Positions 11,811 to 23,496 are shown, counted from the stretch's first letter. The stretch: DNA of 64,000 nt from Armigeres subalbatus (GCF_024139115.2 NC_085141.1:177022994-177086993), one strand, 5' to 3'. Numbers and translations are program-made. Notes: generated by a model not told the origin, from the sequence alone.

Positions 11811-11818
11811 GGCAAGAT

Positions 11819-13315
11819 GGAACAACACAAATTCGAGACAAAAAATCAATTTCTCAAGTACTGATGCTGATAGTCATTAAGACCTTTCACCTTATTATTG
11901 ATGGACCATTATCAGTCATATGCGTCTAATTTGCTATCAATCATAAGTTAAAATATGTAGAATATGAAGGGAGTAGCATTTTGCTTACATACCTACTGAC
12001 CTATTAATTGCTTTCCATTGTCCACTTGTGCAATCTACGTCTATGTTCGATTAGTACAGCTACAATTCCGGCACGGATTGCATCCAGCGATAACCAGAAT
12101 AGAAGTTGCTCTACCCTTCACGCAAATATGCAAACAATTTTCACCAAAATCAAATAAATTTACTTTTCGGGAAATGCTAATGATGGAACCACGGATGGAA
12201 CACGAAGCAGCCAGACGATGGCCAGCCAACAGAGCTATCAAATTCCAGGCACTCATACACCAATAAATCGAGAACTGCCACCAACACTTGTTTCGCAATC
12301 AACTCTTTCACCACGCACTACTTTTCTCTTCTTCTGGCGAATAAGGAACACCTTCAACACGAGTTTATGCTTTCTCTTTTTAACATCCGATCAACCATCC
12401 ACCAGCAGCCTCTTCCAAAACTTTTTCTCCAGTTGGGTGGAAAATCTGAAAAATTTCCCAATTCACTGTCATCAACTTTGGTTGCACTTTACTATACAGG
12501 ACATTCACAATGATCCGTCGTACGTACAACTGCAGACGGCAAACTCTATTAAGAATTGTACGGCAATACTGTTTTCTTTCGGTTGTCGATCGAATTCTTA
12601 TTTTTCAGCGATTATATTAATGGATGGAGAAATATTTGATACGCGAACGCTTTATCATTTTGTATGAAAAGCCACAGCACAACGTAACTCGACGACGGAG
12701 AAAAACGAACTGGACAGTGAACGGACGGGCCAAACTCAATTATTGATGATGATAATGACTGCGATGATGACAATCTGGTCAACACAACACGCAAAAGAAA
12801 AACAAAAACGCACACAAAACTTCCCCACTGTAAAGCAAATGGAGTGCATCAAGTATCAAAGTTGTTGTCCTCGATTAACATGTGAAAAGGGCGTCATCCA
12901 TAACGTAAACATTGAGTAAATGCTGTTAAAAAAATGCATCTCAATCTCCATTTACCATTTTGCAGGTTTATTGTATTTTGCACTGAAACTTTTCGTTTCG
13001 TTACTGAAATCATTGACACTTGTCTTCAGCGACTGCTTCCGCGATAGAGCATTTGCACATTTTATTCACTCATACATCTATATTACTGTCAAAATGTGCA
13101 TTTGACAATTAAATTTTTAGCTAAAAGCTCTATTTTTTGACACCGGTGCACTCACACAACCAATCGACATCAGTTGCCAAAAAATCAGGAGTACCAACTT
13201 GACGACTATCTCCTTGTCGCCGAGTCTGGCGCTGAGTGCTCGGCGCGGAAACCCAAAGGTGGGAATACAATTTTGGGGCTTATGCGCAATATAATATTTT
13301 TTATACACTCAGGTA
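11819..13315. other. Unassigned, low-repeat stretch
   Basis: About 12000-13300 lacks obvious transposon ends and is less AT-rich than its surroundings. It contains CA-rich patches (for example near 12790-12815) of a kind seen in insect 5' untranslated regions. Short open frames exist on both strands (longest 149 aa at 12218-12667) but none resembles a protein I know. A non-coding exon of a gene outside the window is possible but not supported. Confidence 0.3.
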
Positions 13316-13582
13316 CAGTAGACGTTCGATAACTGCAAGTCATTTAACTGCAATGCTTTTTAACTGCAATTCGATAATTGCAACAATTTTGCAGTTATCG
13401 GACCGCTATACTTCAAACTGATGTCAGACTCAATGACAGCTGCATTGCGCTGCACATTTAGATGCACTTTTATTGCATCTGACGTCGATTGACAACCGTG
13501 TGACGTCTAGAATGCATTGCAGTTATCGAACGGCATTCGTTAACTGAAAAGTAAACATTTTGCAGTTATCGAACGGTTACTG
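13316..13582. mobile_element. pogo/Tigger-like MITE with TA flanks
   Basis: The element starts CAGTAGACGTTCGATAACTG and ends with the inverted counterpart CAGTTATCGAACGGTTACTG, with TA directly outside each end (13314-13315 and 13583-13584). The internal word GCAGTTATCGAAC recurs. About 267 bp, no ORF. CAG-starting TIRs plus TA targets point to the pogo branch of Tc1/mariner. Confidence 0.75.
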
Positions 13583-13823
13583 TAACTGGACTAGTGAAAT
13601 TCAAAAATTTCGCCTTATGAAACTACTTTTGGATTCAAAATCTAGCGTTCATAAGGGACATATGAAACTCATATGGTTCATATGATTTGCTTCACTTAAA
13701 CATTGAAGATGCTTACGCCATACATAGCATTTCAAAACACTGCCTTATGAAATTCAACAATTTCACTTGTGTGAAAAAGTCATACGTCAAACATTTGAAA
13801 ATACAAAAATAACGCCTATCGTG

Positions 13824-14000
13824 GTAGACGAGCTAATGTTATGGATTCCCGCGCACTGTGGGATTTCTGGAAATGAAGAGGCAGATAAGCTTGCATCATT
13901 TGGACGTAACGCCCGTCTATCGACACCCAACCCACCTTAACAAGACATGAACGGTGGAAATACACGGAAATACGAACTTCCTGGGCTAACACATGGAGAA
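13824..14000 (+). pseudogene. LINE RNase H domain fragment
   Basis: The plus strand reads LMLWIPAHCGISGNEEADKLA followed by a stop at 13938-13940. The PAHxGIxGNExAD motif is the conserved C-terminal end of the RNase H domain found in I, R1 and Loner-type LINEs. Only about 40 residues remain. The host LINE was later broken by the RTE at 14014-17310 and its sequence resumes after 17323. Confidence 0.7.
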
Positions 14001-14013
14001 GTTGCCGGAATAT

Positions 14014-17000
14014 TATTTATTTTATTTATTCAGACTAAGGCCGAAGTGGCCTGTGCGGTATGTAAGAGTCTTCTCCATTCGGCTCGGTCCATGGCAGCAC
14101 GTCGCCAGCCACGCAGTCTACGGAGGGTCCGCAAGTCATCTTCCACCTGATCGATCCACCTTGCCCGCTGCGCACCTCGCCTTCTTGTGCCCGTCGGATC
14201 GTTGTCGAGAACCATTTTCACCGGGTTATTGTCCGACATTCTGGCTACGTGCCCGGCCCACCGCAGTCGTCCGATTTTCGCGGTGTGAACGATGGATGGT
14301 TCTCCCAACAGCTGATGCAACTCGTGGTTCATTCGCCTCCTCCATGTACCGTCCGCCATCTGCACCCCACCATAGATGGTACGCAGCACTTTCCTTTCGA
14401 AAACTCCGAGTGCGCGTTGGTCCTCCACGAGCATCGTCCAGGTCTCGTGTCCGTAGAGGACTACCGGTCTAATGAGCGTTTTGTAGATGGTCAGTTTGGT
14501 ACGGCGGCGAACTCTATTCGATCGAAGCGTCTTGCGGAGTCCAAAGTATGCACGATTTCCAGCCACTATACGCCTCCGAATTTCTCTGCTGGTATCATTT
14601 TCGGCAGTCACCAGTGAGCCCAAGTACACAAATTCTTCTACGACCTCGATTTCATCACCACCGATGCCAACTCGCGGTGGGTGGCTCACATTGTCTTCTC
14701 TTGAACCTCTTCCTATCATGTACTTCGTCTTCGACGTGTTGATGACTAGTCCAATCCGCTTGGCTTCCCTCTTCAGTCTGATGTAGGCTTCCTCCATCTT
14801 CTCAAAGTTACGTGCCATAATATCTATGTCGTCGGCGAAGCCAAATAGCTGGACGGACTTATTGAAAATTGTGCCACTCGTGTTAATCCCTGCTCTTCGT
14901 ATTACCCTTCCAAAGCGATGTTGAATAGCAGACACGAAAGACCATCACCTTGCCGTAACCCTCTGCGGGTTTCGAAGGGACTCGAGAATGCCCCTGAAAC
15001 TCGAACTACGCACATCACCCGATCCAACGTCGCTTTGATCAACCGTGTCAGTTTATCCGAGAATCCGTTTTCGTGCATTAGCTGCCATAGCTGGTCCCGA
15101 TCGATTGTATCATATGCGGCTTTGAAGTCGATGAATAGATGATGTGTGGGCACGTTGTATTCGCGGCACTTCTGCAGTACTTGGCGAATGGCAAACACCT
15201 GGTCCGTGGTGGAGCGTTCGCCCATAAAACCCGCCTGGTACTGCCCCACGAACTCCCTTGCAGTTGGTGCTAGTCGACGGCATAAAATTTGGGAGAGTAC
15301 CTTGTAGGCGGCGTTCAGCAATGTGATTGCGCGGTAGTTGCTACAATCCAGCTTATCGCCCTTTTGTAGATGGGACACACGACACCTTCCATCCACTCCT
15401 GCGGCAAAACTTCCTCCTCCCAAATCTTGGTAATGACCCAGTGCAGCGCTCTAGCCAGTGCCTCACCACCGTGTTTAAATAGCTCTCCTGGTAGTTGGTC
15501 AACCCCAGGGGCTTTGTTGTTCTTCAGCCGACCAATCTCCTCCTGGATTTCCTGGAGATCCGGGGCCGGTAGAATTATGTCCTGCGCGCGTTCCCCTAGG
15601 TCCATCACCATACCGCCATCTTCGTCTGCCACATCGCCATTCAGGTGCTCTTCGTAGTGCTGCCGCCACCTTTGGATCACCTCACGCTCGTTCGTAAGAA
15701 GGTTCCCGTTTATATCCTTACACATATCGGGCTGTGGCACGTGGCCCTTACGTGAACGGTTCAACTTCTCATAGAACTTTCGTGTGTTATTAGTGCGGTA
15801 CAGTTGCTCCGTCTCTTCACGGTCTCGATCTTCCTGCTGACGCTTTTTCCTCCGGAAAATCGAGTTTTGTCTGTTCCGCGCCTGTTTATATCGTGCCTCA
15901 TTCGCTCTCGTGCGGTGTTGCAGCAATCTCGCCCATGCTGCATTCTTCTCTTCTACTAACTGCTCACATTCGCCGTCATACCAGTCGTTTCTCCGATCCG
16001 GGGCACCGTGCCAAGTGCAGCGGTTGCGGTGCTACCAATGGCGGATCGAATATCTCTCCAGCCATCTTCAAGAGACGCTGCGCCTAGCTGCTCTTCCGTT
16101 GGGAGTGCCACTTCCAGCTGCTGCGCGTATTCTTGGGCTAGTCTACCGTCTTGTAGCCGCCCAATATTAAGCCGCGGCGTCCGACTTCGACGCGTGTTGT
16201 ACACCGTCGAGAGTTTTGAGCGCAGGCAAACCGCAACGAGGTAGTGGTCGGATTAAATATTCGCACTGCGGTAAGTGCGGACGTTCGTGATGTCGGAGAA
16301 GAATTTACCGTCGATTAGAACGTGGTCGATTTGGTTTTCCGTTTCTTGGTTAGGTGATCTCCATGTGGCCTTGTGGATATTTTTGCGGGGAAAGAAGGTG
16401 CTTCGGACTACCATTCCGCGGGAGGCTGCGAAGTTTATGCATCGTTGGCCGTTGTCATTCGATACGGTGTGCAGACTATCCGGTCCGATGACCGGTCTAT
16501 ACATTTCCTCCCTTCCTACCTGCGCGTTCATGTCACCGATGACGATTTTGACGTCCCGCAGTGGGCATCCATCGTATGTCTGCTCCAGCTGTGCGTAGAA
16601 CGCTTCTTTCTCGTCGTCGGGTCTCCCTTCGTGTGGGCAGTGCACGTTGATGATGCTATAGTTGAAGAAACGGCCTTTAATCCTCAGCTTGCACATCCTT
16701 GCGTTGATTGGCTGCCACCCAATCACGCGTTGGCGCATCTTTCCCAGCACTATGAAGCCGGTTCCCAGCTCGTTGGTGGTGCCACAGCTTTGGTAGAAGG
16801 TAGCCGCCCGATGCCCGCTTTTCCACACCTTCTGTCCTGTCCAGCAAATCTCCTGCAGCGCCACGACGTCGAAGTTGCGGGGATGTAATTCATCGTAGAT
16901 CATCCTGTCGCAACCTGCGAAACCTAGCGACTTGCAGTTCCATGTTCCAAGCTTCCAATCGTGATCCTTTATTCGTCGCCTAGGTCTTTGCCGATTATAT

Positions 17001-17310
17001 CGAGTCGCATTATCTCTTATATTGTTCGTAATTATTGGTTTTCCAGGCGGCTTATTGGGCCTGCGCAAACCTCCTGTCTCGCCGGAGGGCCGTCGTGTCA
17101 GGGCTGTTTAGCGTCCCACCTAACACCAGGACTTGGGCTTGTGCGCTTTGAGCGGCACACGGTCGCTTTGGCGGAGCCTACTTGCGGATACATGCAGCTT
17201 TTTATAGAGGTTTAACAGGGCCCACTGTCAAACCCCACCACATCCTAGGCAGGCGCCACAACTCGCAGATGGCCTGGGGAGGGATCGTCAAGCCCTTGGA
17301 CAAAGTCCCT
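14014..17310 (-). mobile_element. Essentially full-length RTE LINE with 13-bp target duplication
   Basis: GTTGCCGGAATAT occurs at 14001-14013 and again at 17311-17323, marking the insertion exactly. The minus strand encodes an apurinic-type endonuclease (WKLGTWNCKSL, VALQEICWTG, VIGDMNAQVG, IDHVLID; 16253-17068). Next come a linker (15315-16204) and a reverse transcriptase with THHLFIDFKAAYD, RRGLRQGDGLSC and FGFADDIDIM (14030-15423). The C-terminal part holds YGHETWTM and RWAGHVARM. The coding region is spread over several frames, so it is a dead copy. The stop is about 17 bases from the 3' end, followed by an (ATAAA)-like tail, as expected for RTE elements such as Aedes JAM1. Confidence 0.9.
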
Positions 17311-17991
17311 GTTGCCGGAATATACTGCACATAAAAAAATAACTTTATATGTTATGGCAAAAAAAACATTCGAAAATACTCGAAAATACTTATACTCTTC
17401 ATTATGCCACCTAATGAATCATCCCATATCAAAAAGCTAATAACTTTCATAAGTTAAAGTATAAGTTTCGGAATGTATGTGACTAATGCGATGTATAAGT
17501 GTTTTCTTCAGTATATCATCAGGATCAGAAGGTATTTACTGTCTAAGATACGCTAGAGCATCACACAATATGGCAGGTGTAAACCATTTGGGAAAATTTG
17601 TGAAACTTGCAACATTATCTCTCATAGGATCCCCACACTGAGAAAAATTTTATAGTAGAAACTAGCCACCCTATAACCAGAGACCGGCGGAGTGAAAAAC
17701 TGTCGAAATGGCAACGTATGAAAATGCATGATATCGTAAAAATAAGACTGGCAGCTCTTGAACTTTTTGCTTGCTTCTTATGGATGCAAAATGTAAACAA
17801 GTCGAATTGGAACCGCTTTTGACGGTTCGATTGGAAACAAGATGGCGTCTTCGCCGATCTCTTATTGTAGTATTTCTAGTAGAAACTACTAAGGGGTAAT
17901 ATTGAGAACAGTACCGACGATTTTCAACCGAAGTGACAATCGTCTTAAAATGACTAAAATATGGTCTATCTTACGATAAAAATATGTAGTA

Positions 17992-18241
17992 CTAGCAGAC
18001 CCGAAAAACTTCGTTTCGCCTAAAACTGATTTATTTTCTGATTAGATCTCGAGTTATGAAGAAATTGGTGTTTCATTTGTATGGGAGCCCCCCTTTCCAA
18101 AGCGGGGAGGGGTCTCGAACTATCTTAAGAACCTTCCCCGGCCCCAAAAACCTCCACATACAAATTTTCACGTCGATCGGTTCAGTAGTTTCCGAGTCTA
18201 TAAGGCACAGACAGACAGAAATTCATTTTTATGTATATAGA
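17992..18241 (-). mobile_element. Non-autonomous Helitron-like element, copy 2
   Basis: On the minus strand the unit begins TCTATATACATAAAAATG with a preceding A and ends GGTCTGCTAG with a following T. It has a CGAAACGAAGTTTTTCG hairpin just before the end. It matches copy 1 (8277-8524) along its length (250 bp), including the GGGAGCCCCC block. No ORF. Confidence 0.8.
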
Positions 18242-18461
18242 TATTCAACCGCTTACAAGGTTATTCTTACTGAAAATAATTTTGTAAAATTTTGTGGTAA
18301 AATCAACTATTTTGTTTGAGTCTATGCTAAATAACAATTTTTCGTGGTAAAATTGAAAATAATATCAATCAGATTTACTACATTTATGGTAAAATTTGTC
18401 CCTTCGGTTGAAAAACGTCGGTATACTGTTCTTAATCCAGCTTTCCACGCTTTTTAATGAC

Positions 18462-18629
18462 GGCTTGTCGGAGTGTAAAAATCAATCAGTCTCTGTACTT
18501 TTTGACACTAGCTGGAGGAAAGTTCACTGGCGTTCCTGAGTGAGGGGAAGGTAAAAAAGGCCTTTTCGTCAGTGAGTTTTCAGTGTCAAAAAGTACAGTG
18601 ACCGATTATTTTTTACACACCGACAAGCC
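18462..18629. repeat. Imperfect inverted repeat
   Basis: GGCTTGTCGGAGTGTAAAAA at 18462 and TTTTTTACACACCGACAAGCC ending at 18629 are inverted. A second inner pair, TGTACTTTTTGACACT and AGTGTCAAAAAGTACA, makes this a stable hairpin of about 168 bp. Probably a small MITE. Confidence 0.65.
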
Positions 18630-18632
18630 GCC

Positions 18633-18778
18633 ATAGGCCTTTTCACGAGACGTTTAAAAACAGCTGATTTTATCGTCAATTGACAGTTCTTATATGAAGG
18701 TGACAGCTTCGGGGTTGCGGACCGGTTCAGCGGTTGTAAACAAGTGCAGTCTCGGCAGTGTCACATGAAAAGGCCTAT
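18633..18778. repeat. Short TIR unit (ATAGGCCTTTTCA)
   Basis: ATAGGCCTTTTCA at 18633-18645 is matched by TGAAAAGGCCTAT at 18766-18778, enclosing 146 bp. Likely a MITE adjoining the preceding hairpin. Confidence 0.6.
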
Positions 18779-19027
18779 TACCGAGCGTGGAAAGCAAGGT
18801 AGACAGCTGGATTTTAACACAAAATTGTAATTTCTACTACAAGGTTTTTTTCAGTGTAGTTTCGGTTCTCTGTGTACTCCGTTTAATTTTCAGTGGACTG
18901 TTTTGCATTTTTTGCTCCATCGTCTGTCACCAAGTTTAAAAAAATATTATGTCGATTGAGTGTTCGTGAAATTATTTTCATATTTTCATAAATATACGAG
19001 TTAAAAGAATAAATTTTCCTTGATAAT

Positions 19028-20191
19028 ATGGTAAGTTGATATATAAGAATAATAAAGGATCAAATAAAAATACTGCCTAAAATCCTGCACACAATTCATA
19101 TGCTATATCCTTCAAAAAAGTGTTTTAGTGTGTTTTAGTTAATCTGCCATTAAAACTTCAGTACTAATTTTTTTTTGTGGTATTTGCATGCTCAAATTGC
19201 AGAACAGACTTAAGCTGAACCAGAAGGACAAGGTGAAGAAGTTCATATCTCTTACTCAGACAGGGGAGCAAACTGCAATCTACTGTTTGCAAAACAATGA
19301 CTGGAAACTAGACTTGTCGTGCGATAACTATTTCCAGAATCCCGATGTCTACTATCGGGAGCTGGACCGAAAGAAAATTGAGCAGCTTTTCACGCGATAT
19401 CGCGACCCCGCTGACCCGAACAAAATCAACTCGGACGGAGTAGTCAAGTTTCTGGATGACCTGTACCTTAGTCCGGAATCCAAACTTGTGCTCATAATCG
19501 CCTGGAGGTTCAAAGCGGAAGCGCAATGCGAGTTCAGCAAAGACGAATTTATTAACGGCTTCGGTGACTTGGGTGTAGATAGCGTAGAAAAGCTGAAAGC
19601 CAAGCTGCCTCTATTGGAGCTGGAGCTGAAGGACCCGATGAAGTTCAAAGACTTCTACCAGTTCACTTTTAACTATGCTAAGGATTCGGGCCAAAAGGGG
19701 TTGGACCTTGAGATGGCAATTGCCTACTGGAACATAGTACTTAAGGACAGGTTTAAATTTCTCGATCTCTGGTGCAAGTTTCTTGTGGTAAGTTCGGTGT
19801 CAGTCAAATCGAATCAAGGGTATCGTTTCATGATTTTTTTTTTTTCGAACAGGAAAACCACAAACGCTCGATCCCGAAAGATACGTGGAACCTACTGTTG
19901 GACTTCGCGACCTACATTGACGATAGTATGTCCAACTACGATGCGGAAGGCGCCTGGCCAGTGCTAATTGATGATTTCGTGGAATGGTGCCAGCAGCAGA
20001 ACAAAGTTTGCCATCCGTCGGTAATCACTTCCACCAGCAGTGCAGTAGCCGCGGGAGTGCACTTACCGTCCACGTCTTCATCATCCGCTTCTTCGCCATC
20101 GTCTACGACGGTCACCAATCCGTACAGCGCCAGCAAAGGTAACCCTTACAGTAGCACCAGCAGCAGTACGGCGACTAACATGTACTACTAG
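19028..20191 (+). CDS. Dcn1: DCN1-like protein (cullin neddylation co-E3), three exons
   Basis: Scaffold-type co-E3 that binds the NEDD8 E2 (Ubc12) and cullins and promotes cullin neddylation, which activates cullin-RING ubiquitin ligases. Exons are 19028-19030 (ATG only, then GTAAGT), 19203-19787 (after TTGCAG, ending before GTAAGT) and 19853-20191 (after AACAG). All junctions are in phase 0 and the product is 308 aa. The N-terminus [15 protein letters not shown] closely matches animal DCUN1D1 and starts a UBA-like domain (about residues 8-45). A PONY domain follows (about 60-255) with [17 protein letters not shown] and [14 protein letters not shown], the cullin-binding face. The last ~55 residues are a low-complexity Ser/Thr tail that mammalian DCUN1D1 lacks. 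The in-frame ATG at 19188 lies in intron 1 and is not the start. Transposons flank the gene on both sides. Confidence 0.95.
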
Positions 20192-20997
20192 ACCGAATCG
20201 TTACCTTAGTTGCGCTGTTTGATAAAATAGCCGTTTCCTGCTATTTTTAATGGATAACTTGTTTTTACCCTATTATCACTCTCTCATGCACTGAACTTCT
20301 CAGTTTTTTTGTCGCTGCAATTGCTAAAACAAAATTTATTATTGGAAATTTAAAATAGGAAAGGTTTGTGGGAATTAGTCTGAATACAGTTACAGTTGTG
20401 GGAATTTTTAACGTGATTGTGCTATACTACTACTGCCGTGTCAAGCATATCTGTCCCATGTCAAAAAATATGCAACTGAGAAAAATGCGATTGAAGTTGG
20501 AAAGATATTTTTTAGTTTGTAGCTAAATTGCCCCATGAAATTTTGATTAATAAACGTATATCGATGAAAATAGTGTATTTCTAATGACTTAGTATGTTTC
20601 AAAAGATAAACACTGTTTTTTAGTGGAATTTATTCAGTGGGACATTTATGCTGCGAAATTGAAGACAAAATTGATAATTCCAAGCATATTTGTCCCAGTG
20701 CTAAAGTATCATCAGATTACTTTGCGCTTAGCAAAAGTTTAGTTGGGTCTGGATAACAACCTGTTTCAAATTAAATGCATTAAATCTTTTCAAAGCGTAT
20801 TGTAGTAAAGGGCCGTACACTAATAACGTAAGCTTTTGGGGGAGGGGACTCTTACGCTCCATAGAAAAAATGTGTATAAAAAAGCTGACATGGGGACGAG
20901 TGTGTCTGAAAACCCCAGAGATATTATACCTTACATAAATATAAGGACAGTGAGAATTGGTTCCTATACATAATTTAATCCTGAAATAAATTCTGGT

Positions 20998-21123
20998 CAG
21001 TGGCGTAGCCATGGGGTGGTTTTGGACATGAACCCCCCTCAGAGACAAAATTTTTAGAAGATTTTTTTCGTAAAAAAAGTTCGGAAAACTCCCCCCCCCC
21101 CCCATTTTCTGGCAACGCCACTG
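20998..21123. mobile_element. hAT-type MITE, second copy
   Basis: CAGTGGCGTAGCCA at the left and TGGCAACGCCACTG at the right enclose a 126-bp unit related to 11676-11810. The 8-bp flanks ATTCTGGT and GTTCAGGT agree at 6 of 8 positions, consistent with an older, decayed target duplication. Confidence 0.7.
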
Positions 21124-21449
21124 GTTCAGGTGAATTATGTTTCAGCGCAGATGGATTTTTGGAAGAAGCATCAAAATCAGATTACGTGGTAACTCAATAC
21201 CGCAATACTGCGAAGGTGTTTGATGATTCCTATAAAATTTATTTCAGATTAGCATCTGATGTGTCGAGTGGAAACTTCCACCTGTGTGTGGTGCGTGTGT
21301 GAACATTTGTAAACACATGTTAAGGACCATTTATTCGTAATAAGTTGTACTCGACGGGAAATTCGGCCCCATTGTTTGCTATTGAAAATCGATTAGTCAC
21401 TTTCGAAGCTATTGGAAAATTTTGTATATATGTAAATTAATTGGGCCTA

Positions 21450-21622
21450 CCTTATAGCCATGCGATTAGAAGCACGACTACAAAGCGATGATGCTTAGGT
21501 GGCTTGGTTGGACTCACGGTCAAAGGAATTTTCGGGTGCAATTAGGCATAAAAGTATTATCGTGTTAGCCTCATCATATACGAATGCAAAATGGTAATGC
21601 CAACAAGAAAAGAAGAAAAGTC
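21450..21622 (+). mobile_element. Diverged SINE
   Basis: The stretch runs from TAGCCATGCGATTAGAAGC through CGTGTTAGCCTCATCATAT to GGTAATGCCAACAAGAAAAGAAG. This follows the order of the SINE at 9592-9870, including a degenerate tRNA-like head and a GAA-type tail. Internal deletions are evident. Confidence 0.5.
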
Positions 21623-22067
21623 TAAATGAATACAAAGAATGCGAATAAAAATGAGAGACTATTCTCACTCAAATTTTAATATAAATCATCTTAATATGCT
21701 TCAATTATTACTTTTCAATTTTCATAATGCACAAGAAAGGCATCAACGATGTTAGGTGGATTAACCTTTTTCCCATTGAAACTATACCACAACCCATATT
21801 CTTTCTCTGAATGATTTGATAATGAAAATGGGCCTCTTCGAAGTAATTTAATACATGTTATATGAAATTTTTTTCAATGGGACAGTTATGCTTGGAAATT
21901 CTACAATGGGACAAAATAACCTGATATTTTTTCGCCAAGTTTTCTAACAAACTATACCTATTTATTTGTTCACAATAAAATATACATTAATTTAGAACGT
22001 TTGGTGCATAAAACTCAAAAATGATAAAAATCGACATGGGACAGATATGCTTGGGACGGCAACAGTA

Positions 22068-22830
22068 ACAACTGAAAAATTGGGCGTTCTTTAATTGGGC
22101 TGCTTTTTAAAAAGATGTTTGTTAACTGAGTTGTTGAGATTATTCAGCTCTCACTGTATAACAATTGTAAAATAAGTATAATTTGTAAAGATGTTAATAT
22201 TTTGATTTATTTTGAATTTCAGTTGGACAATATGAACCTTGAATTTATTCGATTGTTGTATATTATGAATTATGAAAAAACATACAGGTGCTTGTCACCG
22301 TTGTTGAATGTTAATACATTTTTGATTATTTTTACATGTTGAATAGAAAATTATTTAGAGCTTGTTGTGAAATATCTTCACTTGTAATTAGAAGAGTGAG
22401 TACTATCCAATTTGATTCCACCATTTGATTGTATCTTTATAGATACGTATCTCGAAGTCAACAGTAATGCAGTCTTCAGTTTTATACTTGACTCGAGTTG
22501 AATAAATTTTTTGAATAATTTTCTAATATTTTTTTATGTTGTTAGAACTCGTTAGTTTCGACATTTTTAAACAGAGACTCGACTTATGCTACTTTGCTAC
22601 GTAAATTGATAAAATATTTTTCTAACCATGTTTGCGAGTTTGAGCACAGTTTACGTTTTTATCAAAACACTTTGTTTCTGTGATGCTTTGTTTTTCAGTT
22701 ATAATTTTTCAAAAGTTTGTGTTGTCGGGAAAAACTAAAAATGTTCACCAGAACAAGACCAAGAATTTAGAAAAAAAAAAATTGTGTGAACCTTGAAAAT
22801 CGAAGACCCTTCGACAATAAAATAAATCCT
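22068..22830. other. AT-rich sequence, no feature recognised
   Basis: No ORF, inverted repeat or known motif could be supported in this stretch. Confidence 0.5.
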
Positions 22831-22837
22831 CGTGCTT

Positions 22838-23022
22838 TATACTACTCTGATTCTTCCGGTAGCTTCATACGGCCATGAAACATGGACGTTCAAGAAGGCT
22901 GATCGGAAAGCTATCGGAGTATTTGAGCGTAAGGTGCTACGGACAATTTTCGGCGGTAAATAGGAGAACGGCATATGGCGTCGTTGCATGAATTACGAAT
23001 TATCCCAGATGTATTGGCAGTC
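22838..23022 (+). pseudogene. RTE LINE C-terminal fragment
   Basis: The plus strand reads YGHETWTFKKADRKAIGVFE and RKVLRTIFGGK, then a stop and ENGIWRRCMNYELSQMYWQ. This is the conserved region after the RT domain of the RTE elements elsewhere in the window. It is a short, stop-interrupted fragment. Confidence 0.75.
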
Positions 23023-23087
23023 TAATGTTGCACGAAGAAGAAGAAACAGAAAAGATGATATTCGAAACAAAATGCACGATGAAGTAT

Positions 23088-23310
23088 ACGTAGAAACTCT
23101 TTTTAAAAATTCTAGGAGCAATTTAAATAAAAACGTTTAGCAGTACCGGGTCGGAAATTTCTTATATTGTATAATAACCACATCATTTTAATTTAAAATT
23201 TTATTTAGTGATATTGCACTTTCTACACAGTATAAGAAATTTCCGACCCCGTACTGCTAACCGTTTTTAGTTGAATTGCTTCTAGAATTTTTAAAGAGAG
23301 TTTCAAACAA
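23088..23310. mobile_element. Palindromic MITE, copy 1
   Basis: GAAACTCTTTTTAAAAATTC at the left is inverted at the right (TTTTTAAAGAGAGTTTC). The arms continue through AGCAGTACCGGGTCGGAAAT against ATTTCCGACCCCGTACTGCT. A relative with longer outer arms is at 45601-46000. Confidence 0.75.
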
Positions 23311-23496
23311 CAGCTTTCCTTGAGCGAAGTAGCTCCAGATTGATCAGCTGGCAGCGGCTTTCGTAGCTATGTAGACGAAACAGATCCTGCCAAGGTAGCC
23401 TACGAAGAGCGAATCGACCAGATCGCACCAGAGAGCAATAGATAGCTGTTAAACAGTATTATGTCGATGATATTCTTGCCATCCTGAAGATTAATG

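Larger units (their letters stand above)
17635..18857. mobile_element. TIR element abutting the Dcn1 5' end
   Basis: ACACTGAGAAAAATTTTATA at 17635 faces its inverted counterpart TTTTTTTCAGTGT ending at 18857, with TAGTAGAAAC next to the left end and TTTCTACTAC beside the right. About 1.2 kb, no ORF. It contains a Helitron-like copy and two hairpins. The same end type recurs at 55023-55288. It stops 170 bp upstream of the Dcn1 start codon. Confidence 0.5.
20431..22067. mobile_element. TIR element (TACTGCCGTG family) downstream of Dcn1
   Basis: The left end TACTGCCGTGTCAAGCATAT, followed by CTGTCCCATG, is inverted at the right end (CATGGGACAGATATGC to 22067). About 1.64 kb, no transposase. Internal copies of GGGACAGTTATGCTTGG-like words occur. 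It starts 240 bp after the Dcn1 stop. It contains a hAT MITE and a SINE. A much shorter relative is at 37996-38075, and a solo end lies near 35379. Confidence 0.6.

Noticed and set aside
12218..12667. 149-codon plus-strand frame
   Set aside because: No recognisable motif, no splice or domain support; reported only as part of an unassigned stretch.
19188..19202. ATG of the longer Dcn1 open frame (MLKLQ...)
   Set aside because: It lies in the intron just before the TTGCAG acceptor; the exon 1 ATG joined to exon 2 gives the conserved [11 protein letters not shown] start.
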